A stretch of 64,000 bases of DNA from the NCBI RefSeq assembly GCF_000316685.1, contig NC_019680.1:2605501-2669500 (forward strand), given 5' to 3'. Source of the DNA: Synechococcus sp. PCC 6312 (lineage in GTDB: Bacteria > Cyanobacteriota > Cyanobacteriia > Thermosynechococcales > Thermosynechococcaceae). The translations under genes were made by a program, and so were the position numbers. Below are positions 36,374-44,493 of the stretch, one piece after another. How positions within the stretch are numbered: the first letter of the stretch is position 1; every line of letters starts with the position of its first letter. The notes beneath the pieces were generated by a model. The model ran no database searches and had not been told where the DNA came from. It was given only the letters and a program-made list of their open reading frames with translations.

Positions 36374-37216
36374 TCAATTTGTTAGCGGCTGACATTGGGG
36401 GCAAAAATGGGCCGAGCGACCCCCTAAGCGTATTTGTTGAATCGGAGTTTGGCAGACTCGACAGGGTTGCCCTTTGCGTCCATAAACCCAGGCCTGGCCC
36501 CCATAGTTCCCATTAATTCCTTCTACGCTTGTAAAGGTATTAAAAGTCGTTCCCCCAACCGCCAGGCTTAATTGCAAAACGGCTTTGATTTTTTGGTGGA
36601 GGGTTTGGATTTGGACAGGGGTGAGATCACAACAGCGGGCCTGGGGATGTATCTGAGCCAAAAATAGGGCTTCATCGGCGTAGATATTGCCAATCCCCGC
36701 AATCAAGGCCTGGTCAAGGAGGGCGTTTTTAATTGGCTTGTGGGGATGTTGGAGTTTTTGAGCTAAATACGAAACTGTGAAATCTGGTCCCAAGGGTTCT
36801 GGCCCCAGGCCCGCTAGGGTTGGCATTAGTTGAGGTAATAAATCTGCTGCCGGTAGCCACCACATTTGCCCAAAGGTGCGTTGATCCACAAAGCGAAGTT
36901 CCTGCCCCGACCCAAAAAAGAGCCTAACACGGGTATGTTTGGCCATCGGAATTTCTTGGGACAACCAAAAAAGCTGGCCCGTCATCCGTAAATGGACAAC
37001 CAACCAGCCCCTTGAATTGAGTTTGCCAATCAGATATTTTCCTCGCCGCTCCCAGGCCTGGAGGGATTGCCCAACTAATCCTGAAATAAATTCATCAGGA
37101 TCAAGAGGATAGGCGACTGTTTTTGGATAGAGAACTTCTCCCCCTAAAATGGGAACATCAAGGGTCAATTCGGCTAAACCACGACGTACCGTTTCAACTT
37201 CAGGCAGTTCCGGCAC
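36374..37216 (-). CDS. mutM: Formamidopyrimidine-DNA glycosylase (Fpg/MutM)
   Basis: Base-excision repair enzyme that removes 8-oxoguanine and formamidopyrimidines and nicks the strand. The 280-residue product begins with the catalytic PELPEVETVRRGL (Pro2 is the nucleophile after Met removal). It has the helix-two-turn-helix region with LLDQALIAGIGNIYADEALF and ends in a zinc finger of four Cys (VYGRKGQPCRVCQTPIQQIR then SAHFCPQCQ). All hallmarks are present, so it should be active. The giant gene follows 138 bp downstream on the same strand. psaE lies upstream on the same strand with a 54-bp gap. Confidence 0.97.
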   Translation of the reverse strand: MPELPEVETVRRGLAELTLDVPILGGEVLYPKTVAYPLDPDEFISGLVGQSLQAWERRGKYLIGKLNSRGWLVVHLRMTGQLFWLSQEIPMAKHTRVRLFFGSGQELRFVDQRTFGQMWWLPAADLLPQLMPTLAGLGPEPLGPDFTVSYLAQKLQHPHKPIKNALLDQALIAGIGNIYADEALFLAQIHPQARCCDLTPVQIQTLHQKIKAVLQLSLAVGGTTFNTFTSVEGINGNYGGQAWVYGRKGQPCRVCQTPIQQIRLGGRSAHFCPQCQPLTN

Positions 37217-37270
37217 AGGGCTTAACCCAACAGACTCGCTAAGGTATTGAGCAATTGAGAGGGATTGTGG

Positions 37271-37495
37271 TTATTTTTTCTTGGGTGCTTCAACTTCGAC
37301 AACTTCCGTCAAAGCAAAGTTGTTGGTATTCACGCCACTGGCACTGCCACTGAAGCCACTGTAATTAACCTTGTCAAACCGGACGATCACCGGGTATTTA
37401 ATCCCACTTTGATCCACGGACGCGACCGTACCAACTTCATTGTACCAGTAAGACTCTGGACGTAGGATTTTTACCTTAGAACCACGTTGAACCAT
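37271..37495 (-). CDS. psaE: Photosystem I subunit IV (PsaE)
   Basis: A stromal (cytoplasmic) SH3-like subunit of photosystem I that helps ferredoxin docking and cyclic electron flow. The 74-residue product starts [20 protein letters not shown] and ends EAPKKK. The internal [20 protein letters not shown] is the usual loop and strand. The ATG at 37495 has AAGGA upstream (a few bases before it). An in-frame extension to 37522 adds nine residues not found in PsaE and is rejected. It closely resembles Thermosynechococcus PsaE. mutM follows on the same strand, an unusual partner. Confidence 0.98.
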   Translation of the reverse strand: MVQRGSKVKILRPESYWYNEVGTVASVDQSGIKYPVIVRFDKVNYSGFSGSASGVNTNNFALTEVVEVEAPKKK

Positions 37496-37682
37496 GAATC
37501 TATCCTTATTAAAACGGATCAATAGCTATAAGCCTACTATGGCTGGGTGGGAATCTGATATCTGTTGTGGCAAGGTTTCATAAAGGTTTACAGAACCCCT
37601 TCCCATCACCAATATTCCCCCAGACACCCCCAGGCCTGGAGTATTCTGAAAAAAAGCTTAAACACTCCGTCACCCTAGACCA

Positions 37683-38330
37683 ATGCCAACATCACGCATC
37701 TTGAATCCGTTCAAAAACCTGGCCTGGATATTACAACGGTTAACCTTAATCGGGGTTGGGGGCGGATTAAGTTTCATGGGCCTTGGTGCTACCCCAGAAT
37801 TTGCCCAGGCCCAATCTACACCGCGTTCCAACCCGCAATTCCAGGCCGAACTTCCCCCCGTCAGTCAGTTTGCCGATGGAACTGTATTTTTTAATCAAAT
37901 TCCCCAGTTCCTTGGGGCCAAAACCTACGACCCCATCACGTTCACCTTCCGCCCAAAGTATTACTTCACCCTGGCCGTCCCTGCCACAAGCCTAGTCCCC
38001 CTCAGTCGCGTTCAGTTAAAGCAAATTTCAGGCAATAGCACGATTGAATTTTTATCCGGCCTGAATCAAGCGGTTGTGACCGGTAATCCCAAAATTCCCA
38101 TTACCATCACCCAAATGGCGAATAATCCACCCCGTACTAATGAGTTTCTCTTGGAACCCCCGATTCAACCCGGCCAGAACGTGACCTTAATTCTCACCGC
38201 TGTCCGTAATCCGACTGTGCCTGGGGTATATTTGTTTGGGGTTACGGTTTATCCTCTCGGTGAAAAGGTAATTGGCAATATGACCGGGACAGCCCGCCTC
38301 CAGTTTCGTAATCCTGGCCTGTTATTTTAG
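37683..38330 (+). CDS. DUF2808 domain protein, exported
   Basis: A 215-residue cyanobacterial protein with a signal peptide (about 1-44, ending FAQAQS). The DUF2808 domain has ARNS-rich beta-strands, SQFADGTVFFNQIP, a TYDPITFTFRPKYYFTLAVP core and a C-terminal PGVYLFGVTVYPLG strand. The function is unknown; the domain is probably periplasmic or outer-surface. It is divergent from psaE (about 190 bp between starts), so their promoters lie side by side. The solute-binding gene follows after 15 bp and is probably co-transcribed. Confidence 0.85.
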   Translation: MPTSRILNPFKNLAWILQRLTLIGVGGGLSFMGLGATPEFAQAQSTPRSNPQFQAELPPVSQFADGTVFFNQIPQFLGAKTYDPITFTFRPKYYFTLAVPATSLVPLSRVQLKQISGNSTIEFLSGLNQAVVTGNPKIPITITQMANNPPRTNEFLLEPPIQPGQNVTLILTAVRNPTVPGVYLFGVTVYPLGEKVIGNMTGTARLQFRNPGLLF

Positions 38331-38345
38331 GACGTACTTCTCCCC

Positions 38346-40001
38346 TTGCAGTCTCTCTTGCGTAAATCTTGGTCGTGGCGTTGGCTTTTGGGGCTATTCA
38401 TCCTTGCCCTGGCCTGGGGATGTCAGAACGTTGGTTTGTTCCTGGGAACATCCGAGAAACTACAGTCTCATTCCCAGCAAATTGTCATTGGTACCACCTC
38501 CCGCATTCGCACCCTCGATCCGGCCGATGCCTATGAAGTCCTAGCTGGAAACCTGCTGACCAATTTGGGGGATCGTCTCTATGCCTATGGAACCGATGGT
38601 GTCACCCTGGAACCCCAATTAGCAACCCAAATGCCTGAGATTAGTCCAGATGGGCGCATCTACCGGATTCCGTTGCGGCAGGGGGTACGGTTTCATGATG
38701 GCACTCCCTTTAATGCGGCGGCGATGGTCTTTTCTCTGCAACGGTTTATGGACAATGGGGGGCAACCTGCGGGATTATTAGCCGGTCGTGTCACCAAAAT
38801 TCAAGCCACAGGGGAGTATGAGCTAGAAATTCATCTCAAGGAACCCTTTATTGCCTTTCCCGAATTACTCGCCTTCAGTGGTCTCTGTGCTGTTTCGCCC
38901 CAGACCTATCGAATCGGCAAAGGAGAATTTAACCCGACTACCTTTGTCGGAACCGGCCCCTATCGCCTAGTCAGCTATCGTAGTGATGCCCTCCGGCTGG
39001 CCCCCTTTGAAGACTACTGGGGAACACCGCCGCGCAATCCCGGAGTGGATATTCAAATTTTTTCCAGTAGTGCCAATCTTTTTAATGCCTTTCGTACTGG
39101 AAATGTTGACCTAGCCACACCGCCCCTCGACCCCAATCAAGTCCGAGTTTTGCTCCAAGAAAAAGATCAGTGGCAGGTTTTACAGGGGCCGGGGAATGTC
39201 ATTTCTTTACTCTCGATTAACCTCCGCCAACCCCCTTGGAATCAACTTGGGGCCCGCCAGGCCTTGGCTGCGAGTATCAATCGGCAACGGTTCCAAGAAC
39301 GAGTATTTCTGGATCAGGCCTTGCCTCTTTATTCCATGATTCCAACGATTTTTCCGGCCAGTAAACCTGTATTTGAGCAACTCTATGGCAACGGGACACC
39401 CGCAAGTGCCGAACAATGGCTCAAGCAGGCTGGTTTTTCCGTAGCGAATCCCCTCGTCGTGAATCTCTGGTATCGGGCTAATATTCCCAGTAATGTCTTG
39501 GCGGCCACAGTGTTTAAGGCTTCTCTGGAACGGGATATTGGGGCCGCTGTTCAGGTGGAATTGGATAGTACGGAATCGGCCACCATTTACCGCAACTTGG
39601 ATACCGGAGCCTATCCATTGGTAATGCTGGATTGGTATGGGGACTTCTATGACCCCGATAATTATGTCGAACCCTTTCTCAGTTGTGAAGAGGGAAATTT
39701 AGAACAGGGGTGCAAGGTGGGGGCGAGTGCCGCTTGGGGGTCGTTTTTTTATAGTCCCAAGGCCAATGAATTGATTAACCAAAGTCGCAAAGAAGCAGAT
39801 CCCAATCGCCGCCGCCAGATTTTCCAGGCCCTCCAAGAACTCACCGCTGAACAAGTTCCTTTTATTCCTCTCTGGCAAAATGAAACCTATCTCTTTGTCC
39901 GTAACACCGTCCAAGGAGCACAATTAAATCAGACCCAACAGTTTTTGTTTTCCCCCTTAACCCAAAGAACACTGCCTGCTGCCTTACCTTCAAGCCAATA
40001 A
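38346..40001 (+). CDS. ABC transporter substrate-binding lipoprotein, family 5 (peptide/nickel type)
   Basis: A 551-residue protein with an N-terminal lipobox (ILALAWGC, Cys about 26), so it is a lipid-anchored extracytoplasmic binding protein. The SBP_bac_5 fold is clear from RTLDPADAYEVLAGNLLTNL, IYRIPLRQGVRFHDGTPFNA, the loop TFVGTGPYRLVSY, and QLGARQALAASINRQRF. Family members bind oligopeptides, nickel or other solutes. The initiator is a TTG at 38346, 15 bp after the DUF2808 stop. No permease or ATPase genes are in this window, so it works with distant partners or as an orphan. Substrate not evident. Confidence 0.9.
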   Translation: MQSLLRKSWSWRWLLGLFILALAWGCQNVGLFLGTSEKLQSHSQQIVIGTTSRIRTLDPADAYEVLAGNLLTNLGDRLYAYGTDGVTLEPQLATQMPEISPDGRIYRIPLRQGVRFHDGTPFNAAAMVFSLQRFMDNGGQPAGLLAGRVTKIQATGEYELEIHLKEPFIAFPELLAFSGLCAVSPQTYRIGKGEFNPTTFVGTGPYRLVSYRSDALRLAPFEDYWGTPPRNPGVDIQIFSSSANLFNAFRTGNVDLATPPLDPNQVRVLLQEKDQWQVLQGPGNVISLLSINLRQPPWNQLGARQALAASINRQRFQERVFLDQALPLYSMIPTIFPASKPVFEQLYGNGTPASAEQWLKQAGFSVANPLVVNLWYRANIPSNVLAATVFKASLERDIGAAVQVELDSTESATIYRNLDTGAYPLVMLDWYGDFYDPDNYVEPFLSCEEGNLEQGCKVGASAAWGSFFYSPKANELINQSRKEADPNRRRQIFQALQELTAEQVPFIPLWQNETYLFVRNTVQGAQLNQTQQFLFSPLTQRTLPAALPSSQ

Positions 40002-40249
40002 ATGACTGAATTACTAATCAGTAAGGTGCTGATAAAATCCATTTCTCTCTTAGTAATCACTATCTGCCACGCAAATTCCCTGACATTTAATCCCGTTTGT
40101 CGCGGTGCGTAAACAATGGGGACAGAGAATTTTTTCAGATTTGTTGCTGGTGATGCTCTCAGCGGGCCTGGGGCCTGGAATCTGGGACTGATTTTCTGGC
40201 ATGGTTGTTGGATTGAGTTAATGAGGCAACGGAGAGAGACTAACCCCTC

Positions 40250-40819
40250 ATGAGTAAAGATAAACTTCGCCAGGAATTCCTTCAACAACGCCAGGCCCTA
40301 GAGAGGGATATTTGGCAAAGTAAAAGTCAGAAAATTTGTCAGCGCATCCAGGCCCTCCCTTGGTTTATCGAAGCCTTGACCATTCTTGCTTATATCCCCC
40401 ACCAACAGGAGCCAGATTTAAGCGGATTATTTCAGACCTCCAACACCTGTAAAAAATGGGGCTTGCCACGGACTCAGGGTCAGGCCTTAGTTTGGCATCG
40501 GTTTTGGCCGGGTCAAGCACAGCAGTTACGCCCGGATCGCTATGGGATTCTCACACCTCCAGCCGATTTTCCGGTGATTTTAGCGGCAGAAGTAGATTTA
40601 ATTTTAGTTCCCTGTGTGGCGGTGGATCGGCGGGGCTATCGGTTGGGTTATGGGGGCGGCTTTTATGACCGGATGTTAGCGGAACCGGCCTGGCAAAAAA
40701 TAAAAACCTTAGGAATTGTTTTTCATGATGCTTGTGTTGAGAAGTTACCCACACAGGCCTGGGATATTCCCTTGACCGGTTATTGTTCCGAAGGAGAAAC
40801 GGTCATTACTGTTCCATAG
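40250..40819 (+). CDS. 5-formyltetrahydrofolate cyclo-ligase
   Basis: Converts 5-formyl-THF to 5,10-methenyl-THF using ATP, in folate one-carbon metabolism. The product is 189 residues. The N-terminal helix reads KDKLRQEFLQQRQAL, the middle has LAYIPHQQEPDLSGLF, and the C-terminal active site region is VAVDRRGYRLGYGGGFYDRM, a hallmark of the MTHFS family (Gly-rich loop plus the FYDR motif). The ATG at 40250 gives a clean N-terminus. About 250 bp of non-coding sequence separates it from the solute-binding gene. It converges with a lipoprotein gene. In other bacteria the gene often neighbours the 6S RNA, not seen here. Confidence 0.93.
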   Translation: MSKDKLRQEFLQQRQALERDIWQSKSQKICQRIQALPWFIEALTILAYIPHQQEPDLSGLFQTSNTCKKWGLPRTQGQALVWHRFWPGQAQQLRPDRYGILTPPADFPVILAAEVDLILVPCVAVDRRGYRLGYGGGFYDRMLAEPAWQKIKTLGIVFHDACVEKLPTQAWDIPLTGYCSEGETVITVP

Positions 40820-40896
40820 TCATTAAATCTAGAATCTGGAGATCGAAGTCATTTCGGGGAAGAGGCTCAAATCCCGATTGTGAATCAAACAAAAAG

Positions 40897-41415
40897 TTAG
40901 TTAGCAAACTTGAGGCCTAAGAGGCGGTATTGTTTCTTCCAGGGAGTAATCACAAACTGAGGCTGCAAGGTTTCAGAGTCCTGTTTTTGTCCATTAGTCT
41001 CAAGAATAAGGCTGTAGGTTTGGTATTGAATCATACTGCCAGATATTAATTCGTAATTGCCCTCTTCGAGTAAGCGAGACCCCAAAAACTTAGATTGCTG
41101 AAAGTTAATGTACCCTTCGCCCCCAGCTACGGCCCGTTGAAATTGGCTGGCTTGAATTTCCAGTTCCTCTGGTTTTAAGACTTGCCCCACGTAGCTCATT
41201 TTTTCTTGAAAATGGCCAGCATCATACTCATCTAAAACAAAATCAGCGGAGGTAATAGTCAAATCATTAAATTCTTGAGAGTTATTACTTTTAATTGCTT
41301 CAAAGACCAATTTTAATAAGCCTTGCTGCGTTTTAGGAGAGTCCCCAGCGCAGGCCGTTAAGATTGAAATCAGCCCACAGCAGCAGATAAGAATAAATGT
41401 ATATTTCCTGATCAC
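40897..41415 (-). CDS. Small lipoprotein of unknown function
   Basis: A 172-residue product with a signal sequence of about 22 residues and a lipobox ISILTAC (Cys 22), so it is a lipid-anchored envelope protein. The mature part starts AGDSPKTQQGLLKL and is predicted to be mainly helical, then beta-rich at the end (LETNGQKQDSETLQPQFVIT). No family is recognised and no catalytic motif is seen. AT-rich codon use is moderate. It sits upstream of tRNA-Asp on the same strand with no other neighbours in its direction. Confidence 0.7.
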   Translation of the reverse strand: MIRKYTFILICCCGLISILTACAGDSPKTQQGLLKLVFEAIKSNNSQEFNDLTITSADFVLDEYDAGHFQEKMSYVGQVLKPEELEIQASQFQRAVAGGEGYINFQQSKFLGSRLLEEGNYELISGSMIQYQTYSLILETNGQKQDSETLQPQFVITPWKKQYRLLGLKFAN

Positions 41416-41493
41416 TGTTTTATAGGAATTTTATAAGAAATGGTTAATTTCTAAATCCTATCTAACTTTGAATGTGTTTCTTTTAAATTAGAA

Positions 41494-41567
41494 CGGGACT
41501 GACGGGGCTCGAACCCGCAACTTCCGCCGTGACAGGGCGGTGCTCTAACCAATTGAACTACAGTCCC
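41494..41567 (-). tRNA. tRNA-Asp (GUC)
   Basis: On the minus strand the acceptor GGGACTG (41561-41567) pairs with CAGTCCC (41495-41501) and the discriminator is G (41494). The anticodon stem CCGCC/GGCGG has loop CTGTCAC, anticodon GTC. The T-loop is GCGGGTTCGAGCCCCGT. CCA is not encoded. Confidence 0.97.
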
Positions 41568-41593
41568 CTGATTGCTTAAATTGGGCGATCTTT

Positions 41594-41623
41594 AGTATTG
41601 CGATAAAAGGGGAGTTTTGTCAA
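41594..41623 (-). promoter_or_regulatory. Predicted promoter of tRNA-Asp
   Basis: On the minus strand a perfect TTGACA (plus 41618-41623) and AATACT (plus 41594-41599, four of six matches to TATAAT) are separated by 18 bases. The predicted start near 41587 is 20 bases upstream of the tRNA. Confidence 0.55.
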
Positions 41624-41648
41624 ATACTTTTGCCGCTCAAGGGTGCTG

Positions 41649-42113
41649 CTAAGCCGATGTGAGAATTTTTTGGACAATTTGCATTCCTGTGAGCGCTTGC
41701 CAACCAAAGAGAGCCGTTAAAACAATGTTCAAAAAAATATGGCTGTAGCGAGCAATGTCGTTTCCCTTTTGCAAAAATGGGGTCAAGCTAGCCGAAATAG
41801 CAATCACCCCCGTCATACCCAGGCCAACGAGTAAATGGGGGCCGACAAACAGTTTGCCATTATTGAGGTAAGTCACGCCCATGCCGCCAATGGTACCTAA
41901 AACCATAAATGCCAGCAGGATCGAGCTAATTTGGTGATGTCGAAGATTATATTTGGCCTGGATCAGTTCTTTTTTAGCATCCTTGTCTGCTGTCCTTGTC
42001 CGCCGAATTTGAATTCCCAAGTACATGGCATAGAGGGTTAACCCCAACAAAATCCACATCAAAACAGGGTGAGCAAAGGTGAGGAGCGTTTTCAGAATTG
42101 GATCAAGGTTCAT
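41649..42113 (-). CDS. DUF4079 membrane protein
   Basis: A 154-residue product with four predicted membrane helices (about 10-32, 58-80, 92-110 and 125-145), matching the cyanobacterial and plastid-like DUF4079 family. The N-terminal helix has FAHPVLMWILLGLTLYAMYL and the loop has a basic RRTRTADKDAKKEL. A His-rich middle turn (RHHQISSILLAFMVLG) and the pattern of His residues near helix ends (HP, HH, GPHLL, SHIFL) are reminiscent of haem-binding membrane proteins, which is an inference. The ATG at 42113 is preferred to a start five codons earlier. It is upstream of tRNA-Asp. Confidence 0.82.
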   Translation of the reverse strand: MNLDPILKTLLTFAHPVLMWILLGLTLYAMYLGIQIRRTRTADKDAKKELIQAKYNLRHHQISSILLAFMVLGTIGGMGVTYLNNGKLFVGPHLLVGLGMTGVIAISASLTPFLQKGNDIARYSHIFLNIVLTALFGWQALTGMQIVQKILTSA

Positions 42114-42443
42114 AGTGTTCAATCCCAAGTGGGAGTCGGCAGAAGGGTCAAAACTGTAATAAAACTTATCATAACCCGAGTTTGAGATCAGTAAACAGCC
42201 GCCGCCAAGTCAGAGAAAGAGTTTTCAGGCAAGACCAGACGGGGCAGAAAAAGTAAGTTCTATTCCCTATCTTGTCAGGAGATAATAACTGTAAAAAAGT
42301 GGCTCATCGAAAACTCCTGGGTCTGTAGAGCTTCCTCGTTTGAAAAAAACCGTCTTGCTCTGCACGCAAGCTATAGGGCGGTGGAGTATGTCAACAGTTG
42401 CTCCATTCTGGTTGTCTGGCCCCGCTGCCTGGCCAGGATATTC
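42114..42443. other. Non-coding gap with a possible TnpB-element end
   Basis: No credible gene in these 330 bp. A block at 42324-42341 is the reverse complement of the short repeat at 14407 and 14478. It is followed by hairpin CTTGC/GCAAG and GGTGGAGTATGTCAAC, which resembles the right ends of cyanobacterial IS200/IS605 (tnpB) elements. Only the end would remain: no tnpB is present. Tentative. Confidence 0.3.
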
Positions 42444-43094
42444 TTATTGATTATTTACCCTAGTCATAAAAGCTCCAACATGGCCCCAGGCCTGGTCAAT
42501 TTGTTGATATAGGTCTGCCAGTGTCCCCTGATTGTCGAGAACCCAATCAGCCTGCTTTATTTTTTCTGACAGTGGCATTTGGCTCCTGACTCGGGCCTCG
42601 GCCTGGGCTAAGGTGAGACGATTCCGCGCCATGAGGCGACTTAACTGCAACTCTGGTGCTAGGGCCACGACCCAAACCTGATCCACGAGATCCCTCATGT
42701 CCGCTTCAAATAACAGGGGGATCACCATCACAATTTGGTCATGAGTTCCTAACAAGGCCTGGGTCTGGATCATGAGTTGCTGACGGATAAAAGGATGAAT
42801 TTGGGACTCTAGCCATTGCCGTTCCCGAGGATCGTTAAAAACAAGATTTCCTAGGGTTTCCCGCCGTAATGCCCCATGCTCATCAAGCACTCCATTGCCA
42901 AAATGCACCTGAATCCTTTGCAAAATCTCACTTCCAGGGGCGACTGCCTTGCGGGCCAAGTCATCAGCATCCAGAATTGGGACAGCATGGGCCTGGGCTA
43001 AATAATTGGCAACGGTTGATTTACCTGTGGCAATGCCTCCTGTAATTCCCAGTACAGTTTTGTTAAAACCCTTACCCCTTGCGGACTCTGACAT
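42444..43094 (-). CDS. coaE: Dephospho-CoA kinase
   Basis: Last step of coenzyme A synthesis, phosphorylating the 3'-OH of dephospho-CoA. The 216-residue product has a Walker A (GITGGIATGKSTVANYL) near the N-terminus and DADDLARKAVAPGS just after it. The lid and CoA-binding parts are VMVIPLLFEADMRDLVDQVW and RLMARNRLTLAQAEARV. The ATG at 43094 is chosen over an upstream TTG. Length and motif order are standard for CoaE. It is divergent from the DUF2325 gene, with a 256-bp gap. Confidence 0.95.
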   Translation of the reverse strand: MSESARGKGFNKTVLGITGGIATGKSTVANYLAQAHAVPILDADDLARKAVAPGSEILQRIQVHFGNGVLDEHGALRRETLGNLVFNDPRERQWLESQIHPFIRQQLMIQTQALLGTHDQIVMVIPLLFEADMRDLVDQVWVVALAPELQLSRLMARNRLTLAQAEARVRSQMPLSEKIKQADWVLDNQGTLADLYQQIDQAWGHVGAFMTRVNNQ

Positions 43095-43350
43095 CTTCAC
43101 ACGCGAAATCAAACAGGCTAACTTAAGATAAAATACCGATAGATTGTCTTGATTCTATCTACCCTGCTATGGTCAATGCATACTCTCCACTAGCTGTAGT
43201 AGACATTATTTCTTGACAATAAATTCATTTACAAAGTCGTCTGAGTTGTTAGCCGGGAATCCCAGCGCAATTCGGAGGATTTTTATTAATGAAGAACGCC
43301 AGTGATTACCTAATTTAGTTGAAATAATTAAATACTATCGAGGATAAATC

Positions 43351-44376
43351 ATGACCCTACCCGATATTAACGATGTGGAAGCATCCGTCCAGGATTTATT
43401 ATCCCTCGCCAAAATTGAAATGGAAGAACGCCGCCTCCAACAAGAACGGGAAGAACAGATTGAGCGAGCCACAAAGGAAATTCGCGATCGCCTCCAACCA
43501 CTCCTAGAACAGGTAGAATCATCCCTGAAAGTATTTACAGAACAGGGATTTACCGACAGCATCAATTACAAAAAACTCCAGGAAAAAGCAGCAGAACTCC
43601 GGGAGAAAATTGCCGATGCCCCTACCCTGGCGGTGCTCAATGTCGAGCAACAAATTATTCTCAATGAAGAAAGACTCCTCAACGAGCGCACCAGTGAACA
43701 ACTCAATGCTTGGCGGCGACAACTCAAAGAAGACTTACTGGAGATGATTGAGGAGCAGGATGACTTTTTTACCGCCACAGATGCGGCCATTGCGATTCGG
43801 GGCTACGTGGCAGACTTGAAAGCGATTAACGCCCTCGACGAGATTGTGATGGCCCTGATGGATCGAATTAACTCTCTCAGTAAAGAAGGGGCAGTGGCAA
43901 AAATGCGCGGTTCCTATGAAAATAGCTTGAACTTTATCTATCACAAAGCCTTAGACAATCGCTCTAAGATTGAGCGGCCCTACGAAATTCAGCCCAAAGT
44001 CCGGCATCGTCCCTCGGATAAGCGCCCCAATCCCTATAGTGATCTGGCCGGAAAAGTGGTGGTCTTTGGGGGGCATGATCGCCTAGAAACGGCAGTCCGC
44101 AATCGCCTGAGAGACTCTGGTGTGACCTTGGTGTGGTGTACGGCCCAGGCCGGCCCCCAGTTGATGGAGCAAGCTGAATCCCACGTGAGTTCCGCTGATT
44201 TAGTTATTGTTGTCACCGGATATGCCAGCCATAAACTGACGGAGAAGGCGATGAAGTCGGCTGAAAAATCTGGTAAAACCGTTGAGATGATCAACACCAC
44301 AGGAATGATTCGGTGCTTGGAAGCCATTGAAGTCGGCCTGAAAACTCGGCTGTTGGCCCAACGCTTTGCGTCCTAG
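43351..44376 (+). CDS. Coiled-coil protein with a C-terminal DUF2325 domain
   Basis: A 341-residue product. The first about 180 residues are strongly charged and helical (MEERRLQQEREEQIERATKE, then ERLLNERTSEQLNAWRRQLK), predicted to form a long coiled coil. A linker (RPYEIQPKVRHRPSDKRP) leads to a C-terminal DUF2325 alpha/beta domain (about 230-335). This begins KVVVFGGHDRLETAVRNRLR and contains HKLTEKAMKSAEKSG. DUF2325 proteins are often tied to nucleotide or signalling roles, but none is proven. The ATG at 43351 follows GAGGA. It contains one of the two HIP1 octamers (43484-43491). It is divergent from coaE and convergent with sucrose-phosphate synthase. Confidence 0.8.
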   Translation: MTLPDINDVEASVQDLLSLAKIEMEERRLQQEREEQIERATKEIRDRLQPLLEQVESSLKVFTEQGFTDSINYKKLQEKAAELREKIADAPTLAVLNVEQQIILNEERLLNERTSEQLNAWRRQLKEDLLEMIEEQDDFFTATDAAIAIRGYVADLKAINALDEIVMALMDRINSLSKEGAVAKMRGSYENSLNFIYHKALDNRSKIERPYEIQPKVRHRPSDKRPNPYSDLAGKVVVFGGHDRLETAVRNRLRDSGVTLVWCTAQAGPQLMEQAESHVSSADLVIVVTGYASHKLTEKAMKSAEKSGKTVEMINTTGMIRCLEAIEVGLKTRLLAQRFAS

Positions 44377-44493
44377 GCCTGGCATGGATTGGATTACCCA
44401 GATGCGGCTAGGGGGCTCCTACAGAAAAAGGTTGATCAGCAATGCTACTGGGAGATCTAAGGTTCTAGGGCAGTGCTTGGTCAGGTTCTCAAA

